DNA of 64,000 bases, taken from contig JACKHW010000007.1 in the NCBI GenBank assembly GCA_020638795.1, positions 62,001 through 126,000 of the forward strand, read 5' to 3'. Of this stretch, positions 1-9,734 are shown piece by piece. Positions within the stretch are counted from its first letter, which is position 1, and each line of letters begins with the position of its first letter. This stretch comes from Planctomycetota bacterium. GTDB lineage: Bacteria > Planctomycetota > UBA1135 > GCA-002748355. The notes beneath the pieces are model-generated. The model was not told the origin of the DNA. It ran no database searches and saw only the letters and a program-made list of their open reading frames with translations. The translations under genes were made by a program, and so were the position numbers.

Positions 1-2
1 GG

Positions 3-62
3 GGAGGTATGCTCGGCGCCGCGGCGGTGGACCCGCGGGTGTTTCGGAAACTCCGTGCGTGA
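3..62 (+). CDS. possible 3' end of a gene entering from the left edge
   Basis: One forward frame is open from the window edge to a TGA at 60-62 and would encode a short tail ending in RVFRKLRA. The codons are mostly G/C-ending, as in real genes here, which is the only support. The stretch is too short to assign a family, and another forward frame is also open across it. Treat it as a tentative partial gene. Confidence 0.28.
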   Translation, partial: GGMLGAAAVDPRVFRKLRA

Positions 63-815
63 ACGCGTGACGCCTCGCGATCCACTCTTCCGAACGCCCC
101 TCGCCTTCTCAACTCCTCGGTCGAGCCTTCACGTTCGAAAAGGGCGGCCGCCACGATTCACGACGCATGGTTCAGCACTCGTACTGCGGACAAAGTTGCC
201 TGGACTTCGACGTCGTCCGAGCTTCGCGCGAACACCGACGACCTGCAGCGCGGGCAGAAGTGTCGTCCCGCGTACTCACTCGTCGACTCGTCGCGCCCTC
301 GATCGTCACTGCTGCTTCCGCGAATACCGCCGCGGCGTAGAACAACGCGCTATGGCGCCTCCGGCAATCGAGGTAGTGACACAGTCCGACTCGATACGGT
401 GGACCTATCACAACGACACGAACGTCGGCGCACGAGCAACTTCCGACACTGAGTGCGTCCATTGGGCAAGTACTCGGTGGACGAACCCTGCTTCACGCCG
501 GGCTCGTCGTCGTGGTACCGCTCGTGGACCGCGCCATCGTCGTACTGCGTCGTGATCTGTGTTCGCGACTGAGCGCGACACACGCGATCAGCGAGCACGA
601 AACAGCTGTCAAGCCGCATGCAGGATGCATGCGGACGGTTCGACACGAAGACCGAACGGAAGGAGGCGTTCATGAGTGACGTTGCTCCTACACACGCAGC
701 CCGGCACGTGCCTCAACAAGGACCCAACAGGAGAACCGGTGGCTCTGTCATCGTGGGCGCATCTTGACGGAGCACGCTTAGACCGGAAAATGCTGCGCTC
801 CAGAGATCTCCCAGC
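63..815. other. about 750 bases with no supportable gene
   Basis: Open frames on both strands have arginine- and serine-rich, compositionally random translations with no recognisable motif, and they overlap one another. The stretch looks less GC-rich than neighbouring coding DNA. It holds one clear 8-bp hairpin near 614-634 and must contain the promoter of the propeller gene starting at 816, but I could not pick a convincing -35/-10 pair. Confidence 0.5.
614..634. repeat. perfect 8-bp inverted repeat (hairpin)
   Basis: CCGCATGC (614-621) and GCATGCGG (627-634) are perfect inverse complements separated by a 5-nt loop. No T-run follows, so a classic terminator is unlikely. It lies about 180 bases before the start at 816 and could be an operator or an mRNA structure; its role is unknown. 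Confidence 0.5.
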
Positions 816-1778
816 ATGAACAAGATTATCACTTTGAGCGTCGGGCTCGTCGTCATCGGAACGATGGTCTTCACGCTTTCCCAAGACCGCACACGACAAT
901 CTCGGCGTACCGACGACCCATCGACCTCCGCTGCCGACATGAATCCCGGTCGCCGAAGAGATCACCATCTGCAAGGAGCGAAAGCAGCTAGAAAGCAAGC
1001 GCGGAGTGATTGGCGCTTGAAGAGCTTGCGCGATGAGCGAGGACAGATCCCCCACGACGCCATCATGAAGGCTCGATTGCAGATGGATTCGATGGTGCCA
1101 GTCGGCCCACTAGGCCTGTCGGCCGGTCTCGATTCGGGACAGTGGACCGATCACGGTCCCGGGAACTTCGGAGGACGGACGCGCGCACTCGTCATTCATC
1201 CCACGCAGACCGACACGATGTGGACGGGCTGCGTCAGCGGCGGCATTTGGAAGACGACCAATGGTGGTCAATCCTGGGGCCTGACGGACGACACGCTCGA
1301 GAGTCTCGCCGTGACGAGCATCGTCCTCGACCCGACGAATCCGAACACACTGTACGCGGCGACCGGCGAACGCGAAGGTAGCTGGAGTAGCATACGCGGT
1401 GCCGGCATCTTCAAGAGTGTCGACGGCGGACTGAGCTGGAACCGTCTCGCTTCCACGACGGGCACGAGCTTCTACTACATCAATCGACTGGCGATTTCGC
1501 CAGACGGCAAGACATTGCTCGCTGCGACATCCGACTCACAGATCTTTCGCAGCACCGACGGCGGCACGACATGGACAATCACGTTCCAAGGATCCGCTTC
1601 GGGGTTCGCAGTCTGGGAAGTGCTGTTCCACCCGACGCTCAGCAACCGAGCCATCGCCGCAACCGACGACTACGACATCAACAACAACCCGATCTGCTAC
1701 TGTTTGTACAGCAACGACGGAGGCTTGACTTGGACGAAGGCGACCGGAATCGGGGATATGACCGAAAGTTGTGGATGA
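816..1778 (+). pseudogene. 5' fragment of an exported BNR/sortilin-like propeller protein, cut by an IS
   Basis: The product starts with a hydrophobic N-terminal segment (residues about 4-20) that should be a signal peptide or anchor. From about residue 108 it shows BNR/VPS10-type propeller blades with the hallmark S-x-D-G-G-x-(S/T)-W: TTNGGQSW, SVDGGLSW, STDGGTTW and SNDGGLTW. Native codons run to 1752. The insertion sequence begins at 1753, and the frame then reads a few junk codons to a stop at 1776-1778. Joining 816-1752 to 3131-4935 gives an uninterrupted frame of about 913 residues. The gene is therefore broken only by the insertion. The native role, probably a cell-surface or exported propeller, is inferred from the family. 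Confidence 0.88.
1744..1752. repeat. left copy of 9-bp target-site duplication
   Basis: CCGGAATCG lies immediately outside the GGGATAT end of the insertion element and recurs exactly at 3122-3130 beyond its ATATCCC end. A duplication of 8-9 bp is typical of IS256-family transposition. Confidence 0.9.
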
Positions 1779-3121
1779 CGGGGTAGAGACGCGGCGTACC
1801 TTGGCAGTTGTTGAGACAGCCATACGCCCCAACGAGGGGCAGGTACGCCACGCTATGAAAGCTACGACTCCCTCTCTCCCAGGTCCAGGGTCCACTCAGG
1901 AAGCACTCGACGAGATCCTGAAGATGGGCGCCAAGAAGCTGCTGATCCAAGCCATCGAAGCCGAGGTCGCAGCGTACATCGATGCGCACAAGGACCAGCT
2001 GGACGAGCACGGCCATCGCCTCGTCGTGCGCAACGGACTCGGGAAGAAGCGTTCCTTGGACACCGGCGTTGGTCGCCTCGAAATCATGCAGCCGCGCGTG
2101 GACGACCGCCGCGACGGTCATCGATTCTCGAGCAAGATCCTGCCGCCGTACTTGCGACGGACGAAGAAGCTCGAGGACCTGATCCCGTGGCTATATTTGC
2201 GCGGGATCTCGACGGGTGACTTCAGCGAGTGCCTCCAACAGCTCACGGGTGATTCGAGTGCGAGCCTGTCACCGACATCGGTCGTGCGTCTCAAGGAGTC
2301 CTGGATCCAGGAGTGCGATGCCTGGAGCAGGCGGTCGCTCGAGGACAAGCGCTACGTCTACTTCTGGGTCGATGGCGTGCACTTCAATATCCGGCTCGAA
2401 GAGGACCGGCAGTGCATCTTGGTGATCATGGGCGCCACCGAAGACGGTCACAAAGAGCTGATTGCCGTGCACGACGGCTTTCGTGAGAGCGCCGATAGCT
2501 GGCGCGAAATCCTCATCGACCTACGTGAGCGCGGCCTCGTGGACCCGCCTGCGCTCGCCGTCGGTGACGGTGCACTCGGCTTCTGGAAGGCACTCGCCGA
2601 GGTCTACCCGCAGACACGCGGCCAACGCTGCTGGGTCCACAAGACGGCCAACGTGCTGAACAAGCTGCCGAAGCGCAAACAGGAGGCAGCGAAGGCTGCT
2701 CTACATCAGATCTGGATGGCGGATACCAGAGACGATGCTCATCAGGCGTTCGATCGCTTCGTCGCGAAGTACGAGGCGAAATACTCCTCCGCTGTCGAGT
2801 GCCTCGACAAAGATCGCGACGAGCTTCTCGCCTTCTACGACTTCCCCGCACAACACTGGAAGCACCTGCGAACGACCAATCCCATCGAGTCGCTCTTCGC
2901 CACGGTCCGCTTGAGGCACCGACGGACCAAAGGGTCCGGCTCGCGCGCGGCGTGCTTTGCCATGGTCTTCAAGCTCGCCGAGGCGGCATCACGAACGTGG
3001 CGTCGACTACGCGGCTACAAACTCGTCCGCGACGTCATTCGCGGAGTCCAATTCAAAGACGGAATCAAGGTCGAGGACGCCGCGTGATCGAATCCTCGTC
3101 CACAACATTTGACAATATCCC
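1753..3121 (+). mobile_element. IS256-family insertion sequence, 1369 bp, complete
   Basis: The element is bounded by imperfect terminal inverted repeats of about 28 bp (1753-1780 and 3094-3121). By my count 21 of 28 positions match, with perfect blocks GGGATAT at the tips and GTTGTGGA inside. It is flanked by a 9-bp duplication and carries one transposase gene of the mutator type. Length, repeat structure and duplication size all fit the IS256 family. The transposase is full length and the host gene shows no decay outside the insertion, so the event looks recent. No passenger gene is present. Confidence 0.93.
1855..3087 (+). CDS. IS256-family (mutator-type) DDE transposase
   Basis: A 410-residue protein of normal length for IS256 transposases, which cut and join DNA at the element ends through an RNase-H-like DDE core. 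Candidate catalytic residues are D173 (FWVDGVHF), D238 (AVGDGALG) and E345 (TNPIESLF). A C-x2-H pair (RCWVHK, C259/H262) lies between the second D and the E, as in this family. I chose the ATG at 1855. An in-frame ATG at 1771 would start inside the left inverted repeat and add 28 unfamily-like residues. Neither start has a strong ribosome-binding site. The gene reads in the same direction as the gene it interrupts. Confidence 0.92.
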   Translation: MKATTPSLPGPGSTQEALDEILKMGAKKLLIQAIEAEVAAYIDAHKDQLDEHGHRLVVRNGLGKKRSLDTGVGRLEIMQPRVDDRRDGHRFSSKILPPYLRRTKKLEDLIPWLYLRGISTGDFSECLQQLTGDSSASLSPTSVVRLKESWIQECDAWSRRSLEDKRYVYFWVDGVHFNIRLEEDRQCILVIMGATEDGHKELIAVHDGFRESADSWREILIDLRERGLVDPPALAVGDGALGFWKALAEVYPQTRGQRCWVHKTANVLNKLPKRKQEAAKAALHQIWMADTRDDAHQAFDRFVAKYEAKYSSAVECLDKDRDELLAFYDFPAQHWKHLRTTNPIESLFATVRLRHRRTKGSGSRAACFAMVFKLAEAASRTWRRLRGYKLVRDVIRGVQFKDGIKVEDAA

Positions 3122-4935
3122 CCGGAATCGGCTCGTCGGGTACCGAAGGCAACCGAATCGTGCTCACCTACCATGCGGGATACTCACTCGGAAGCGGCAT
3201 GGTCTACGCGATCGAGTACCGTTGGGACGTCAGCCCGCCCGACACGAAGATCTGGCGAAGCGCGGACGGCGGTGTGAGCTACACCCACATCTCGACGAAC
3301 AAAATCCTCGGCACACAAGGGAGCTACGACAGCACAATCTGGGTCGACCCATCCGACAAGGACAACAATCCGGCCAACGATGTCGTCGTCGCTGGTGGCA
3401 TCCTATTTTGGCGGAGCACGAACGGTGGACAGACATTCACGGCGATCAGCCAGGACAGTAAAGGAAGTAAATTCAGCGCGCACAATGACGAGCACTGCGT
3501 CGTGCAGCATCCCGGTTTCAATGGAACGACCAACAAGACCGTCTTCGTCGGCACGGATGGCGCGATCTACAAGACGGACGACATCTTCACAGTGACGCCA
3601 GGCACGGGTTGGGTGGACTTGAGAAACTCGATCTCGATCACGCAGTTCTACGGTGGTACGCGAGGTCCGACGGGTCTGCTGTACGGTGGCGCCCAAGACC
3701 ACGGTTCCTTGACCCTCAGGCCCGGCATGGGGTTCAATGACTGGATCGAGAGCGCCGGCGGCGATGGGACCTTCGTCGCAGCGGACCCCGGAGACGAGAA
3801 CTACCTTTATGGCGCCTATCCGAACGCGAATGTTCACCGTAGCTCGGACGGTGGACTCACGACGGTCGACATCACGACAGGCCTCACCGACGCAGGTGAC
3901 GACGCGAATTCCGGTTTCGTTGCTCCGTTGATTCTCGATCCGAACTCCGCAACACGACTGTATTGCGGAACGGTACGCTTGTGGCGGACGGATGACCCTC
4001 GCGGCGTCGATCCCATGTGGAAGGTCGTCAAGCCGGCGATCTCACCCAAGTCGGCGATCACCGCCATCGCAGTCGCGCAAGGCAATCCGAACCTGGTCTT
4101 CGTCGGCTACGAAAACGGTACGATCGAATACTCGACCAACGCACTCGCCGCCACCCCGACGTGGGCGACCCGGAATGCCGGCTTGCCGGCGCGCTACGTG
4201 ACGCGAGTCGTGATCGATCCATCGTCTTCCAGCCATCTCTTCGCGACATTCGGTGGGTTCTCGGACGAGAACATCTGGGAAAGCACCAATACAGGCGCGA
4301 CCTGGACGGTTCGGAAAACAACTCCTCTGACCGCACCTGTCCGCGACGTCTTGATCAATCCGGGCATGAGTTCCTGGCTCTGCGCCGCGACCGAAGTCGG
4401 CTTAATCACGAGCGAAGATGGAGGCACGTCCTGGACGGGAACCGCGACGCCCACGCGTGCGCCGATCGACGAACTCTTCTGGAGTGACGGGAGAGTTTGG
4501 CTCGTGAGTCATGGTCGCGGCTTCTTCAGCCAAATGCCGTGCGGAACGGCACGCGTGATCGGCACGGGCTGCCAGCTCAAATCGACTGCGACGGGACCGA
4601 GCCTGCGTGCGGACCAGGCATGGATCGGACGGACCACGACATTCTCGCTGTCGGATGCGACTGCAAACAGCACTGCCGGTGTCATGTTGCTCGGCATCCC
4701 TGCGCCGACGCCGCTGCCATTCGGCAGTAACTGCAAGCTCTATTTCGATTTTATCAATGGCCCCATGATCAACATGGGTGCATTCGCGATTGCGAGCGGT
4801 GGCGGTAAGTTCACCCTACCAATTCCGAATGATTCCAGTCTTGAATGCATCGATCCGATGTTCCAGGCATTGATTGTCACGTCGGCCTTCGAGTTGCACC
4901 TGACGAATGGCGTGCTGCTAAAGATTGGAAAATAG
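3109..4935 (+). pseudogene. 3' fragment of the IS-interrupted BNR/sortilin-like propeller protein
   Basis: Host-gene codons resume at 3131. The open frame reaches back to a TTG at 3109 that belongs to the insertion element. The fragment has more propeller blades with Asp-box-like motifs (WRSADGGVSY, WRSTNGGQTF, HRSSDGGLTT, ESTNTGATW, TSEDGGTSW). It ends in a C-terminal beta-rich module beginning near VIGTGC and closing with LTNGVLLKIGK. Similar modules end at least three other exported proteins in this window. Without the first part it lacks a signal peptide, so a functional product is unlikely unless the element excises. The ancestral protein was probably exported or surface-displayed. Confidence 0.87.
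3122..3130. repeat. right copy of 9-bp target-site duplication
   Basis: CCGGAATCG, identical to 1744-1752. The host reading frame resumes in register directly after it. Confidence 0.9.
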
Positions 4936-4973
4936 ACAGTCTGGTCCAGGTAGACATAAGCGCGGCGTCGGTG

Positions 4974-4985
4974 ACCGAATTCGGT
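4974..4985. terminator. 12-bp perfect palindrome between convergent genes
   Basis: ACCGAATTCGGT lies between the stop of the propeller gene (4935) and the stop of the convergent fasciclin gene (5013). Its position suggests a bidirectional terminator or protein-binding site, but as RNA the stem would have almost no loop and there is no T-tract. Confidence 0.2.
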
Positions 4986-5012
4986 TCCGCCTTGAATCGA
5001 TCGCGCCTACGG

Positions 5013-5798
5013 TCAGTGCGCCGTGGCGCGCTGTGCTCGTTCTTCGAGCTCTTCGTAGCAGCGATCGAGGATCGCGCGAAGGGCCCAGGCACGACTCGCG
5101 GCCGACTTTTCCTTCGCAGCACTGTCACTGCGAGTTTCGACGAGCTTCCGCACGGTGGCGGGAAGCGCTTCGTTACTCGCGAGTGCGCGCACCGCGACCG
5201 CATACACGCTCGCACACGCGTCGGCGTTCCCGTTGTTGAAGAGCGGCGCCCCCTGCTCGACGGCGAACGCGATCAGCGCGCGGGCTTTCTCGGCGGGCGT
5301 CGAGATGCGCCGCTCGGGCATCAATACGGTATCGATGACGTGCACGACGCCATTGGACGCCACGATGTCGTTGATGACGACTTTGGCATCGCCGACGAAG
5401 AGCTGGCCTCCGTCGAGCCGAAGCGAGAACTTGGTCCCTTCGATCGTGGCTACGGATCCGGCCGTGAGTGCACGGCTCGCGTCCAAACTCTTTGACGCGA
5501 CGTGCGCCGTCAAGACTTCGACGAGCTGCTGGCGGTTTGCCGGCTTCAAAAGCGATTCGACCGTGCCCTTGGGCAACTTCGCGAACGCCGCGTTCGTCGG
5601 GGCGAACACGGTGAACGGTCCCTTGCCTTGGAGTGTCTCGACGAGGCCCGCGGCCTTGACTGCGGTCACGAGTGTCGAGAGAGCCGCATTGCCCGCGGCG
5701 AGGCTGACGATGTCCTGCTTCGCTGGTTGCGCTTGTGCGGGGAGCGTCGCGACCAGTGCGGGGGTGCAAAGGGCGAGGAGAATCGTCTGGATCTTCAT
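5013..5798 (-). CDS. exported fasciclin (FAS1) domain protein
   Basis: A 261-residue protein with a signal peptide (MKIQTILLALCTPALVATLP, cleavage likely after AQA). One FAS1 domain covers about residues 27-165, recognisable from GPFTVFAPTNAAF (H1 region), the central LTAH stretch and the closing VVHVIDTVLMP. FAS1 domains mediate adhesion or surface interactions outside the cell. The last 95 residues form a less familiar helical tail with no assigned domain. AGGAAGCTC directly before the ATG is a good ribosome-binding site. The gene lies 134 bases downstream of the TDGT-repeat gene on the same strand, so it may have its own promoter. Confidence 0.9.
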   Translation of the reverse strand: MKIQTILLALCTPALVATLPAQAQPAKQDIVSLAAGNAALSTLVTAVKAAGLVETLQGKGPFTVFAPTNAAFAKLPKGTVESLLKPANRQQLVEVLTAHVASKSLDASRALTAGSVATIEGTKFSLRLDGGQLFVGDAKVVINDIVASNGVVHVIDTVLMPERRISTPAEKARALIAFAVEQGAPLFNNGNADACASVYAVAVRALASNEALPATVRKLVETRSDSAAKEKSAASRAWALRAILDRCYEELEERAQRATAH

Positions 5799-5932
5799 GA
5801 GCTTCCTGATTGATGTCGTGCGAGCGGCGTATCCGCTCGCGATGCGAGCACCTGGTCGCAGTCGGAAGACTCTTCAAGGGGCAGCCCTGCGCAAACTCAC
5901 CGCGGGCACTTCAGCGGTTCTCAACGCTTGCC

Positions 5933-8900
5933 TCAGAGACCGACGCGCATCTCGACGCCGTTGCTCGAGTCGCCGAAGCTCGTCGTCGTCACCCACAAAC
6001 TGTGGAGCGCGACGTGCACCCCCGCGAGGGCCGGCGAGTTGGGGATCGGAAGACTCCCCGATCCACCGGGAGAGGCAAACGCCGCGAGCGTTGCCAGGTA
6101 AACGTCCACGTGTTGATAGCACCCGGCGCGATCCGGTCTCGGGTCGAACGACTTCGTGCCGAACGGAGTGCCGAGGATCACGACACCGACAGAACCTCCC
6201 GCGCCCCCGTCGATCGCGACGGTCGACGTTCCCCCGAGCACCGGTGCGGTAGCCGTCAACGTCGGTGCCGACGCTCCGCATGGCTGCCCCACGGTCCATG
6301 CATGGGCACCGGGCTCGTCGATGACGAAGACTTCAGAACCGAGCCATGCGTCACTCGCCACGAAATACACCCGCCCACCCATGACTCGAAACTGCGTCGG
6401 GTTGCTGCTCGCCGTGCCAGGTAGGACATCACAGAAGAGAATCGTGCCCGCTGGCGTGCCGTCGGTCGTCCAGCATTCAACTCCGTGGTCTCCGTCGTTC
6501 GCACGGAAGTAGGCGCGGTTGCCGACACACGTGAACTCGGTCGGACTGCTCGACGAAGAACCGGTGTTGATGTCGGCGAGCAGGAACGTCCCTGCCGGCG
6601 TCAAGTCGGTCACGTAGGGCTCGATTCCCGAAGCCCCACGAGCCGCGAAATAGACGCGATCTTCGGCACAGGCAAAGCCACTAGGCGACGAACTGCTCGC
6701 GCCGGCGAAGAGGTCCGCGAGCATCATCGTCCCGGTTGCGGTGCCATCGCTCACCCACGGCTCGAATCCGGAGCCGGAGACGTTCGCCGAAAAGACCAGC
6801 TTGCCTTCACACACCGCGACCGCACTCGAGAACGCGGTCGATCCGGCACCGGCCGTGAGGTCGGCGACCATGGTCGTACCCGTGACGGTCCCATCCGAAA
6901 CCCACAGCTCGCGACCGCTCGTCGTCGTCGTCGCGAAGAAGTAGAACTTGTCGCCCGCCGCAATGAGTGAACTCGGACTCGAACCCGTCGAACCCGGATC
7001 GAGATCGACGAGCATCTGCGTGCCACTCGCCGTGCCATCCGTCATCCAGAGTTCACGACCCGCCGTCGGCTCGTCGGCAGAGAAGAACACGCGACCCCTG
7101 AAATGCATGAGATTCACCGGTAACGAGTGAGCACTGCCCGGCGCGATGTCGCGCAGCATGCTCGTCCCTGCACTCGTGCCGTCACTCGCCCAGATCTCGT
7201 ATCCCGCGGTCGCGTTGCGCGCACTGAACACGACACGGTCGCCACAGGGTGTGAACTCGTCCGGGAAACTACCGGCCGAACCCGCCATCAAGTCGCCCAG
7301 GAGCATCGTACCCGCGCTCGTGCCGTCGGTGATCCAAGGCTCGACGCCATTCGTTCCGTCGTTCGCGACGAAGATCGTCCAGCTCTCACTGCCCCAACTC
7401 GTGAAGCCCGTGGCTCCGGAACTCCCGGACCCGGGAACGATGTCGGCCAACCGCAGAGTCGTCGCACTCGTGCCAGCGCTGATCCATGGCTCTTGGCCGG
7501 TCGAACCGTCGTCGGCCGAAAAGAACACGTGCGCGTGGCTCGCCGACAGGTTCGTCGGGCTCGCATTCGCGGTCCGTGGGCTCGGCCCTGTACAGGCCAC
7601 GCTCGTCCCGGCCGCGGTCCCGTCGCTCAGCATCAGAATCTCGCTTCCCGAACTCAACGCTCCGAAGAGAATCCGCGTCGCATCGATCGGCGTGATGTAG
7701 ACAGGACTCGCCGTGTTGGCAATCCCGAGCGCTGCCGTACCGGCAGTCGTGCCGTCCGATCCGTAGAGAGCATTGGCCGTACGGAAGAACAACTTGCCGC
7801 TCGTACCCGCGAGATACTCGACTCGCTGAAACGTGCCGACATCCGACACGAGCTGCGTACCGAGCGCGGTCCCGTCACTCACCAGGAGTCCGCCTTGCTG
7901 CGGCAAGTGGGTCGCTGCGAAATACACCTTGCCGTTCCAGATCTCGAAGAACCGAGGCAACGACGCTCCCGAGCCGGTTTGGATGTCCACGAGCATCTGC
8001 GTGCCGCTCGCCGTCAAGTCCGTGACCCAGAGCTCTTCGCCATTGGTTCCATCGTCGGCCGAGAACCAAAGCTTGCCGAGTGCCGCTCGTGCATGGACGA
8101 GGTTGGTTCCGACGCCATCCGAGTTTCCGGAGCGGATGTCCTTGAGCATGCCCGTTCCGGCGCTCGTGCCGTCGCTGACCCAGAGTTCGTAGCCGAAATC
8201 CTTGTCGTAGACGCGCACGGCGACCTTGTTGCCGAGGGCGATGATGGGACCTGGCTTCTGTTGGTTGTCGACGTTGCCCTTCACGAGGACGGTGCCGGCA
8301 GCCGTGCCATCGGTCACGAACAGATCGCGCCCGCCGAGCGAACTGAGTGCGCTGAAGAACATCTTCGATCCGGCGATCGTCAAGTACTGCGGCCCCGACC
8401 CACTGATCCCCGGCACGATGTCCGCGAAGAGCTGCGTTCCGGCAACTGTGCCGTCCGTGACCCACAGTTCTTGTCCATGCACGCCATCGTCGGCCTCGAA
8501 GAAGACTCGCGCCCCGAAGACCGTGATGTCATCGATGCGCGAGCCGCTGCTGGGACCGACGGTGAGCACGGTATGCGCCTTCGTACCGGGGTCGTACACG
8601 ACCAGCTCTTCGTCGCCGTTCACGACGGTCGTCGACGTGTACGCGCTGAAGTAGATCTTCCCGTTGCAACACACGATGTTGTTGACGTTGCTGCTCAGCG
8701 ATGGACCCGTTGGATCGCACGCGAGTTCGCAGGTGCCCTTGCCGTCCGTGCGCCAGAGTTCGTCCGCGCCCGTGGGTGACGTGGCGCTGTAGTACCACCA
8801 ACCACCACACTCCGTGAATCGCCAGGAGCGTGTGTCCTGCGTCAATGCGAGCAAGTCGGGCGATGGACCCGTATGACTCGGCAGCGGTGTCGTATTGATA

Positions 8901-8983
8901 TCGACGAGGACGTCGCACGGCGTTTGCGTACGCGCGATCACACAGAGCGCCAGTGCACTCACGACGGACAATGAGCAGTTCAT
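5933..8983 (-). CDS. large exported protein with about 16 TDGT (ELWxTDGTxxGT) repeats
   Basis: A 1016-residue protein with a signal peptide (MNCSLSVVSALALCVIA). Most of it is about 16 repeats of roughly 47-50 residues built on LWVTDGTxxGTxLLxDxxPG, a beta-propeller-like repeat common in planctomycete surface proteins. Degenerate copies include WRTDGKGT, WISAGTSATT and VTDLTPAGT. The last 110 residues are a different C-terminal module starting at VGQPCG, with LPIPNSPALAG near the end, like that of the interrupted propeller protein. I chose the ATG at 8983 because GGAG precedes it and the signal peptide begins there; the longer frame adds 83 Arg-rich residues. Its ligand is unknown. Confidence 0.85.
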   Translation of the reverse strand: MNCSLSVVSALALCVIARTQTPCDVLVDINTTPLPSHTGPSPDLLALTQDTRSWRFTECGGWWYYSATSPTGADELWRTDGKGTCELACDPTGPSLSSNVNNIVCCNGKIYFSAYTSTTVVNGDEELVVYDPGTKAHTVLTVGPSSGSRIDDITVFGARVFFEADDGVHGQELWVTDGTVAGTQLFADIVPGISGSGPQYLTIAGSKMFFSALSSLGGRDLFVTDGTAAGTVLVKGNVDNQQKPGPIIALGNKVAVRVYDKDFGYELWVSDGTSAGTGMLKDIRSGNSDGVGTNLVHARAALGKLWFSADDGTNGEELWVTDLTASGTQMLVDIQTGSGASLPRFFEIWNGKVYFAATHLPQQGGLLVSDGTALGTQLVSDVGTFQRVEYLAGTSGKLFFRTANALYGSDGTTAGTAALGIANTASPVYITPIDATRILFGALSSGSEILMLSDGTAAGTSVACTGPSPRTANASPTNLSASHAHVFFSADDGSTGQEPWISAGTSATTLRLADIVPGSGSSGATGFTSWGSESWTIFVANDGTNGVEPWITDGTSAGTMLLGDLMAGSAGSFPDEFTPCGDRVVFSARNATAGYEIWASDGTSAGTSMLRDIAPGSAHSLPVNLMHFRGRVFFSADEPTAGRELWMTDGTASGTQMLVDLDPGSTGSSPSSLIAAGDKFYFFATTTTSGRELWVSDGTVTGTTMVADLTAGAGSTAFSSAVAVCEGKLVFSANVSGSGFEPWVSDGTATGTMMLADLFAGASSSSPSGFACAEDRVYFAARGASGIEPYVTDLTPAGTFLLADINTGSSSSSPTEFTCVGNRAYFRANDGDHGVECWTTDGTPAGTILFCDVLPGTASSNPTQFRVMGGRVYFVASDAWLGSEVFVIDEPGAHAWTVGQPCGASAPTLTATAPVLGGTSTVAIDGGAGGSVGVVILGTPFGTKSFDPRPDRAGCYQHVDVYLATLAAFASPGGSGSLPIPNSPALAGVHVALHSLWVTTTSFGDSSNGVEMRVGL

Positions 8984-9108
8984 CGCGGCTCCAATCGAAA
9001 CAGTTGCTGGATGACGACTCAGTGCTGCCGGGCGACGAGCGTTACATCTCGTGATGCCTTTCTTCTCGCGAATTGCGCGTCGTGAGTCGCCCGAGTCGGG
9101 ATCCGCTG

Positions 9109-9723
9109 CTACGAGTCGAGTTCGATCGCCAACTTCGCGACGGCTCGGTGCAACAGCACGCGCACGGTGCCAGCGGGCTTTCCGAGCCTTTCGCCGATCT
9201 CTTGACTCGACATTCCCAAGAACTTCGAGCAAGTCAGCACTTCGCGTTGTTCGGGACTGAGCCGCTCGAAGGCACGCTCGAGACGTTCGATGTCCTCGGC
9301 ACGGATCGCCTGCTGGCTCGGGCTCAGCATGGCGCCATAGTCCGCGACGCCGTCAAGCTGCTCATCGAAGGACTGGAGGTCGACTTCGCGTTTTGCTTGC
9401 CCCCAGAATCGCCCACGTGCCTGGATCTTCCGCAGAACGTGCAAGAACAGCCAACGCCGGAACTGCGAAGGACCTCGGTATTCGAAGTCGCCGAGCGCGA
9501 GCAAGACTTCGCGACACGTCGATTGCACGATGTCTTCGGTGGTTTCGCGCGCAGCGAGTCGATCCCCGAGATTCAACCGGCAGAATGCGTGGAGTTCGGG
9601 CAAGAAACCGACCAACAAGGTCTCGAGCGCGAGAGCGTCACCGCTTCGGGACCGATGGACGAGGCTCTCGGTGTCGTCGTCGGAGTCGCGGGGTTCTGAG
9701 TTTCGGAGCACGTGGATCGCCAC
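9109..9723 (-). CDS. ECF-type RNA polymerase sigma factor
   Basis: A 204-residue sigma-70 factor reduced to regions 2 and 4. Region 2 includes EDIVQSTCREVL. Region 4 has LSPEQREVLTCSKFLGMSSQEIGERLGKP in two parts: the sigma4 start and the promoter-recognition helix-turn-helix. A divergent gene at 9862 encodes a Ser/Thr kinase with a sensory propeller, an arrangement typical of planctomycete ECF groups controlled by kinases rather than classical anti-sigma factors. I chose the GTG at 9723 because GAGGTG lies 5 bases upstream. The kinase may regulate this factor by phosphorylation, which is inference. Confidence 0.88.
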   Translation of the reverse strand: MAIHVLRNSEPRDSDDDTESLVHRSRSGDALALETLLVGFLPELHAFCRLNLGDRLAARETTEDIVQSTCREVLLALGDFEYRGPSQFRRWLFLHVLRKIQARGRFWGQAKREVDLQSFDEQLDGVADYGAMLSPSQQAIRAEDIERLERAFERLSPEQREVLTCSKFLGMSSQEIGERLGKPAGTVRVLLHRAVAKLAIELDS

Positions 9724-9728
9724 GATAA

Positions 9729-9734
9729 CACCTC
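9729..9734 (-). promoter_or_regulatory. ribosome-binding site fixing the GTG start of the ECF sigma factor
   Basis: GAGGTG on the minus strand, 5 bases before the GTG at 9723. No comparable site precedes the upstream ATG at 9840. Confidence 0.6.

Noticed and set aside
55..555. 166-codon forward open frame
   Set aside because: Arg/Ser-rich random composition, no motif, overlaps other open frames; typical non-coding high-GC noise.
1771..1854. Upstream ATG start for the transposase
   Set aside because: It lies in the inverted repeat and adds residues with no family similarity.
7127..8779. 550-codon forward open frame
   Set aside because: Antisense shadow of the TDGT-repeat gene; Arg-rich and repeat-driven.
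5933..8983. CRISPR-like or satellite DNA array
   Set aside because: The repeats are about 145 bp, diverged, and encode TDGT protein repeats in one frame.
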